Of a stretch of 9,438 nt of DNA, positions 6,286-9,438 are shown piece by piece. The stretch's first letter is position 1. Each line of letters begins with the position of its first letter. A program made the translations under genes and the position numbers. The DNA is from Bacteroidota bacterium (GTDB lineage Bacteria > Bacteroidota > Bacteroidia > Bacteroidales > UBA10428): contig JAJUGM010000111.1 in NCBI GenBank assembly GCA_029268165.1, positions 1 to 9,438 on the forward strand, in the 5' to 3' direction. The notes below the pieces were generated by a model. The model saw only the letters and a list, made by a program, of their open reading frames with translations, was not told where the DNA came from and made no database searches.

Positions 6286-6720
6286 TTACTCCAGGATTAG
6301 AACTATTAATCGCTGAATAAATGGGGAAAACAATGTCAGAAAAAGTATTAAACTTATGATAACATCAACAAATATGATATTTTTTGACCGGTTAGTTAAA
6401 TGAAAAAGAAGGGTAAACAAGATTCGCATTAAAAGTTGCAATGCAAAAAACAAGAAGATGTTTAACCCATAAATATTGTATTCTTTGGCCGACCTGAGGT
6501 TGCCTCTGATAATTTCTGAAAAACTATGTGAAAGGCCTGAGCTGATTTCCTTACCGGCATGAATAATTTCAAGTGAGCTTTGAAGGGGATAATTGTTTTT
6601 TGTTGCAGAAAAAAGTGAAAAATAGATAAAAATGGCTATTATAAAAAGGAAAATAAAAAAGTTTACTATTAAATAGGGTACAGTTAAAGACTTTATAAAT
6701 ATTGTGCTTATTGTTTTCAC
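6286..6720 (-). CDS. Hypothetical membrane protein, three predicted TM segments
   Basis: I do not recognise this 144-residue protein. It has three hydrophobic stretches long enough to cross the membrane, at about 14-38, 84-108 and 115-142, and a polar loop of about 45 residues between the first two. It contains no Cys-rich, nuclease or other catalytic motif. The start is GTG at 6720, whose bases overlap the TGA of the gene before it (GTGA). That overlap supports both the start choice and translational coupling with the preceding gene, whose product is also a membrane protein; the two may act together. The coding sequence is very AT-rich, partly because Phe, Ile and Leu dominate. Confidence 0.75.
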   Translation of the reverse strand: MKTISTIFIKSLTVPYLIVNFFIFLFIIAIFIYFSLFSATKNNYPLQSSLEIIHAGKEISSGLSHSFSEIIRGNLRSAKEYNIYGLNIFLFFALQLLMRILFTLLFHLTNRSKNIIFVDVIISLILFLTLFSPFIQRLIVLILE

Positions 6721-7187
6721 TGATTATTAATTCCTTCCAGGGCCTTCAATGTATCAATCATGGCATTTTCTTTTTCATCACTGGCAGGTGTCACAGGTTC
6801 CCCGGATTTTTCTTCTTCAAGGTCTTTGAGCACATCTTCGGCCTCATTCTCCAGGTCGTTGAATACTTCATCAAAGTCGCCTTCTTTTTTTATTTCATAA
6901 ATAATTTTCTTAATGATAGGAGAAGAATTTTTTAATGCAATGCCCCAGGTTAAGGCAAATGAGAAGCCAAGTACTGAGCATACAAGGGCAGCGATAATAA
7001 TTCCTTTCGGACTGTTATAGCGGTTTGCCTGTGATAGTGCTATTGAGCTCAGAACAATGCCTACAATACCGAAAACAAGGGCGACAAGGAAAGTGCAAGG
7101 TATTAATCCAAGCGGAATAGCTATAATTCCCATAATCAGGCCTGCAACCCCCAATCCCTGGCCTGCTGTCGAATTTTGTTCGTTCAT
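6717..7187 (-). CDS. DUF4190-like membrane protein with acidic C-terminal tail
   Basis: This 156-residue protein begins with a short polar lead (MNEQNSTAGQ). A Gly/Ile-rich hydrophobic block then gives two tightly packed membrane segments (about 12-29 and 31-52), followed by SQANRYNSPKG and a third segment (about 62-84). The GLGVAGLIMGIIAIPLGL opening and the IALSQ-type turn resemble DUF4190 proteins, which are of unknown function. After residue 95 the chain turns soluble and strongly charged: a basic patch (KKIIYEIKKEG), then a run of Asp/Glu (about 103-127) that could be helical, and a polar tail. The ATG at 7187 lies about 88 bases after a candidate promoter. It is the first gene of a two-gene unit, its TGA overlapping the next GTG start. 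The domain label is from memory. Confidence 0.8.
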   Translation of the reverse strand: MNEQNSTAGQGLGVAGLIMGIIAIPLGLIPCTFLVALVFGIVGIVLSSIALSQANRYNSPKGIIIAALVCSVLGFSFALTWGIALKNSSPIIKKIIYEIKKEGDFDEVFNDLENEAEDVLKDLEEEKSGEPVTPASDEKENAMIDTLKALEGINNQ

Positions 7188-7275
7188 GGTTAATGTTCTT
7201 TACTTTTACGTGTTTTTAATTTTTAATCTGGTTTATCAGATATCTAAAATACTATGGAACATCATACTCCCAACA

Positions 7276-7306
7276 CAAATTTAATTACTCTGTGCCTGAA
7301 AAACAA
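7276..7306 (-). promoter_or_regulatory. Candidate promoter of the two-gene membrane operon
   Basis: In minus-strand reading, TTG (7306-7304) is followed after 20 bases by TAAATTTG (7283-7276), a full match to the Bacteroidota -7 consensus at accepted spacing. It sits just after the mutase stop codon and would give a leader of roughly 80 bases. It suggests the downstream pair is transcribed separately from the mutase gene. Confidence 0.5.
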
Positions 7307-7320
7307 CTAAATAATATTAT

Positions 7321-9438
7321 TTAATCTATTAATATTTCGAGTATTTTTCTAGCGGCGACTGACACAGAGGAACCAGGGCCAAAAATTCCCACTACTCCTG
7401 ATTTATATAAGAAATCGTAATCCTGGTGGGGGATTACGCCTCCGACAATTACCATAATATCTTCGCGGTTGAGTTTTTTAAGTTCTTCAATTACCTGGGG
7501 GACGAGTGTTTTATGTCCTCCTGCCAGGCTTGATATGCCCAGTACATGCACGTCATTTTCAACGGCCTGACGGGCTGCTTCGGCAGGAGTCTGGAAAAGC
7601 GGACCGATATCCACATCAAAACCGATATCGGCATAGCCAGTGGATACTACTTTAGCACCACGGTCATGTCCATCCTGGCCCATTTTAGCAATCATTATAC
7701 GGGGTTGCCGGCCTTCACGTCTGGCAAATTGTTTGCAGAGCTCGCTGGCAATTCTGAAATCCTCATCCTGCATCGACTCAGATAAATATATTCCTGAAAC
7801 AGACCTGATGACAGCTTTATACCGGCCGCAAACCTTTTCAATAGCATACGAAATTTCGCCAAGGGTAGATCTACATCTGGCAGCTTCTACTGATAATTCA
7901 AGCAGGTTTCCTTCGCCGGTTCTGACTGATTCGGTAATTCTGTCAAGGGCTGCCTGTACAGCATTGTTATCGCGTGTTGCTTTAAGCTTGGCGAGGCGTT
8001 TTATCTGCGCATCTCTTACTGCTGTATTATCAACTTCAAGAATATCAACAGGTTCCTCTTTATCGGGTTTAAATTTATTAACCCCCACAATGATATCTTT
8101 TTTTGAATCAATGCGTGCCTGTTTGCGCGCCGCTGCTTCTTCAATCTTCATTTTTGGTATTCCGGTTTCAATAGCTTTGGCCATACCTCCGAGCTTTTCA
8201 ATTTCCTGTATATGTTCCCATGCCTTATGAGCTATTTCATGTGTAAGATATTCAACATAGTATGATCCTGCCCAGGGGTCAACAGTGCGGGTAATAAAAG
8301 TTTCTTCCTGAAGATATAGCTGGGTATTACGGGCTATGCGCGCTGAAAAGTCGGTAGGCAAAGCGATAGCTTCATCAAGCGCATTGGTATGTAAAGATTG
8401 TGTGTGGCCTAAAACTGCTGCCATAGCTTCAATGCAAGTGCGGGTTATGTTATTAAAAGGGTCCTGTTCGGTAAGGCTCCATCCCGATGTCTGTGAATGG
8501 GTTCGCAGAGCCATGGATTTGGGATTTTTAGGATGAAACTGCCTGACTATTTTTGCCCAGAGCATGCGGGCAGCTCGCATTTTGGCAATTTCCATAAAAT
8601 GATTCATCCCAATAGCCCAGAAAAAGGATATTCGTGGCGCAAAGGTATCAATATCGAGCCCGGCATTAATTCCGGTGCGCAGGTATTCAAGCCCGTCGGC
8701 CAGTGTGTAGGCCAGTTCAATGTCGGCTGTTGCACCTGCTTCCTGCATGTGATAACCTGATATGCTGATTGAATTGAACCTGGGCATGTACTTTGAAGTA
8801 TATTTGAAAATATCTGCAATAATACGCATCGAGGTTTCAGGAGGATAGATATATGTATTTCTCACCATAAACTCCTTGAGAATATCATTCTGAATGGTAC
8901 CGCTCAGTTCCTCAAGTTTTGCTCCCTGTTCAAGAGCTGCCACAATATAAAAGGCCATGATAGGCAAAACAGCTCCGTTCATGGTCATTGAAACCGACAT
9001 CTGATTAAGTGGAATCTGGTCAAAAAGTATTTTCATATCCAACACAGAATCAACGGCTACCCCGGCTTTGCCAACGTCGCCTACAACGCGTTCATGATCA
9101 GAATCGTAGCCACGGTGAGTTGCCAGGTCGAATGCCACTGAAAGGCCTTTCTGGCCGGCTGCCAGATTACGCCTGTAAAAAGCATTTGATTCTTCGGCAG
9201 TTGAATACCCGGCATATTGCCTTATAGTCCATGGTTGCATGACATACATGGTAGAATAAGGTCCCCGCAGGAATGGTGGCAGGCCAGCCGCATATTCAAG
9301 ATGTTCCATCCCCATAATATCTTTCCGCATAAAATAAGCCTTAACAGGTATTTGTTCTGCTGTTAACCATTCATCTGCAGTGATATCTGAACCAGCAGAG
9401 ATAATACTCAAATCGTTAATATTTATTTTTGAGAAATC
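7321..9438 (-). CDS. mutB: Methylmalonyl-CoA mutase, large (catalytic) subunit, 5' end beyond window
   Basis: This B12-dependent enzyme interconverts methylmalonyl-CoA and succinyl-CoA in propionate metabolism; it is also named scpA or mcmA. It has 705 visible residues. The substrate-binding barrel holds TMYVMQPWTIRQYAGYSTA, GLSVAFDLATHRGYDSD, TIQNDILKEFMVRNTYIYP and SGYHMQEAGA. The C-terminal B12 domain has DGHDRG (cobalt-ligand His codon 7666-7668), SSLAGG and IVGG. By constant offset to Propionibacterium numbering, Tyr89, Arg207 and His244 are kept. This marks the methylmalonyl, not isobutyryl, type; Arg82 is Gln. The frame stays open past a TTG at 9411 to the right edge, and the nine extra residues (DFSKININD) fit the family N-terminus, so the true start is just outside. 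The small subunit is expected upstream. Confidence 0.96.
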   Translation of the reverse strand, partial: DFSKININDLSIISAGSDITADEWLTAEQIPVKAYFMRKDIMGMEHLEYAAGLPPFLRGPYSTMYVMQPWTIRQYAGYSTAEESNAFYRRNLAAGQKGLSVAFDLATHRGYDSDHERVVGDVGKAGVAVDSVLDMKILFDQIPLNQMSVSMTMNGAVLPIMAFYIVAALEQGAKLEELSGTIQNDILKEFMVRNTYIYPPETSMRIIADIFKYTSKYMPRFNSISISGYHMQEAGATADIELAYTLADGLEYLRTGINAGLDIDTFAPRISFFWAIGMNHFMEIAKMRAARMLWAKIVRQFHPKNPKSMALRTHSQTSGWSLTEQDPFNNITRTCIEAMAAVLGHTQSLHTNALDEAIALPTDFSARIARNTQLYLQEETFITRTVDPWAGSYYVEYLTHEIAHKAWEHIQEIEKLGGMAKAIETGIPKMKIEEAAARKQARIDSKKDIIVGVNKFKPDKEEPVDILEVDNTAVRDAQIKRLAKLKATRDNNAVQAALDRITESVRTGEGNLLELSVEAARCRSTLGEISYAIEKVCGRYKAVIRSVSGIYLSESMQDEDFRIASELCKQFARREGRQPRIMIAKMGQDGHDRGAKVVSTGYADIGFDVDIGPLFQTPAEAARQAVENDVHVLGISSLAGGHKTLVPQVIEELKKLNREDIMVIVGGVIPHQDYDFLYKSGVVGIFGPGSSVSVAARKILEILID

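Noticed and set aside
7640..8230. 196-codon open frame on the plus strand
   Set aside because: It lies wholly antisense to the well-supported mutase gene, and its Ser/Ala/Arg-rich product has no recognisable motifs.
1..9438. CRISPR array, phage or transposon signatures
   Set aside because: No regularly spaced repeats, integrase, transposase, terminal inverted repeats or attachment duplication at the tRNA were found.

Overview
The window looks like a chromosomal segment of a Bacteroidota bacterium. Three things point there: AT-rich coding DNA without obvious Shine-Dalgarno sequences, several intergenic matches to the Bacteroidota sigma factor -7 element TAnnTTTG, and genes with the flavour of that phylum (an Mpl-type peptidoglycan recycling ligase, a large-subunit methylmalonyl-CoA mutase, and a grpE-dnaJ pair without dnaK). 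All genes but one lie on the minus strand. No phage, transposon, CRISPR array or origin is visible, and no gap between genes exceeds 140 bases.

In minus-strand transcription order (right to left): (1) the large subunit of B12-dependent methylmalonyl-CoA mutase enters from the right edge with its 5' end cut off. (2) Next are two small membrane-protein genes with a 4-base GTGA overlap, behind a good candidate promoter. (3) Then comes a complete yefM-yoeB toxin-antitoxin module with a palindrome lying over its candidate -7 element. (4) A plus-strand metallo-beta-lactamase-fold hydrolase converges on it. (5) Divergent from that hydrolase is mpl, followed by a 186-residue protein resembling the DUF2378 (TIGR02265) type. 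(6) A tRNA-Glu(UUC) has its own promoter and a strong intrinsic terminator. (7) The grpE-dnaJ chaperone pair follows closely. (8) An ABC transporter ATPase is cut by the left edge.

Most of this is housekeeping: propionyl/succinyl-CoA metabolism, murein recycling, Hsp70 co-chaperones and a tRNA. The accessory parts are the yefM-yoeB module, the two-gene membrane operon and the MBL hydrolase. I found no convincing new multi-gene system. The points most worth checking are the candidate yefM-yoeB operator, a Gln in place of a normally Arg CoA-pocket residue of the mutase, the unrecognised second gene of the membrane operon, and the mpl-linked 186-residue protein. The mutase reading frame is open to the right edge, so a TTG start at 9411 would be an artefact of the window end.
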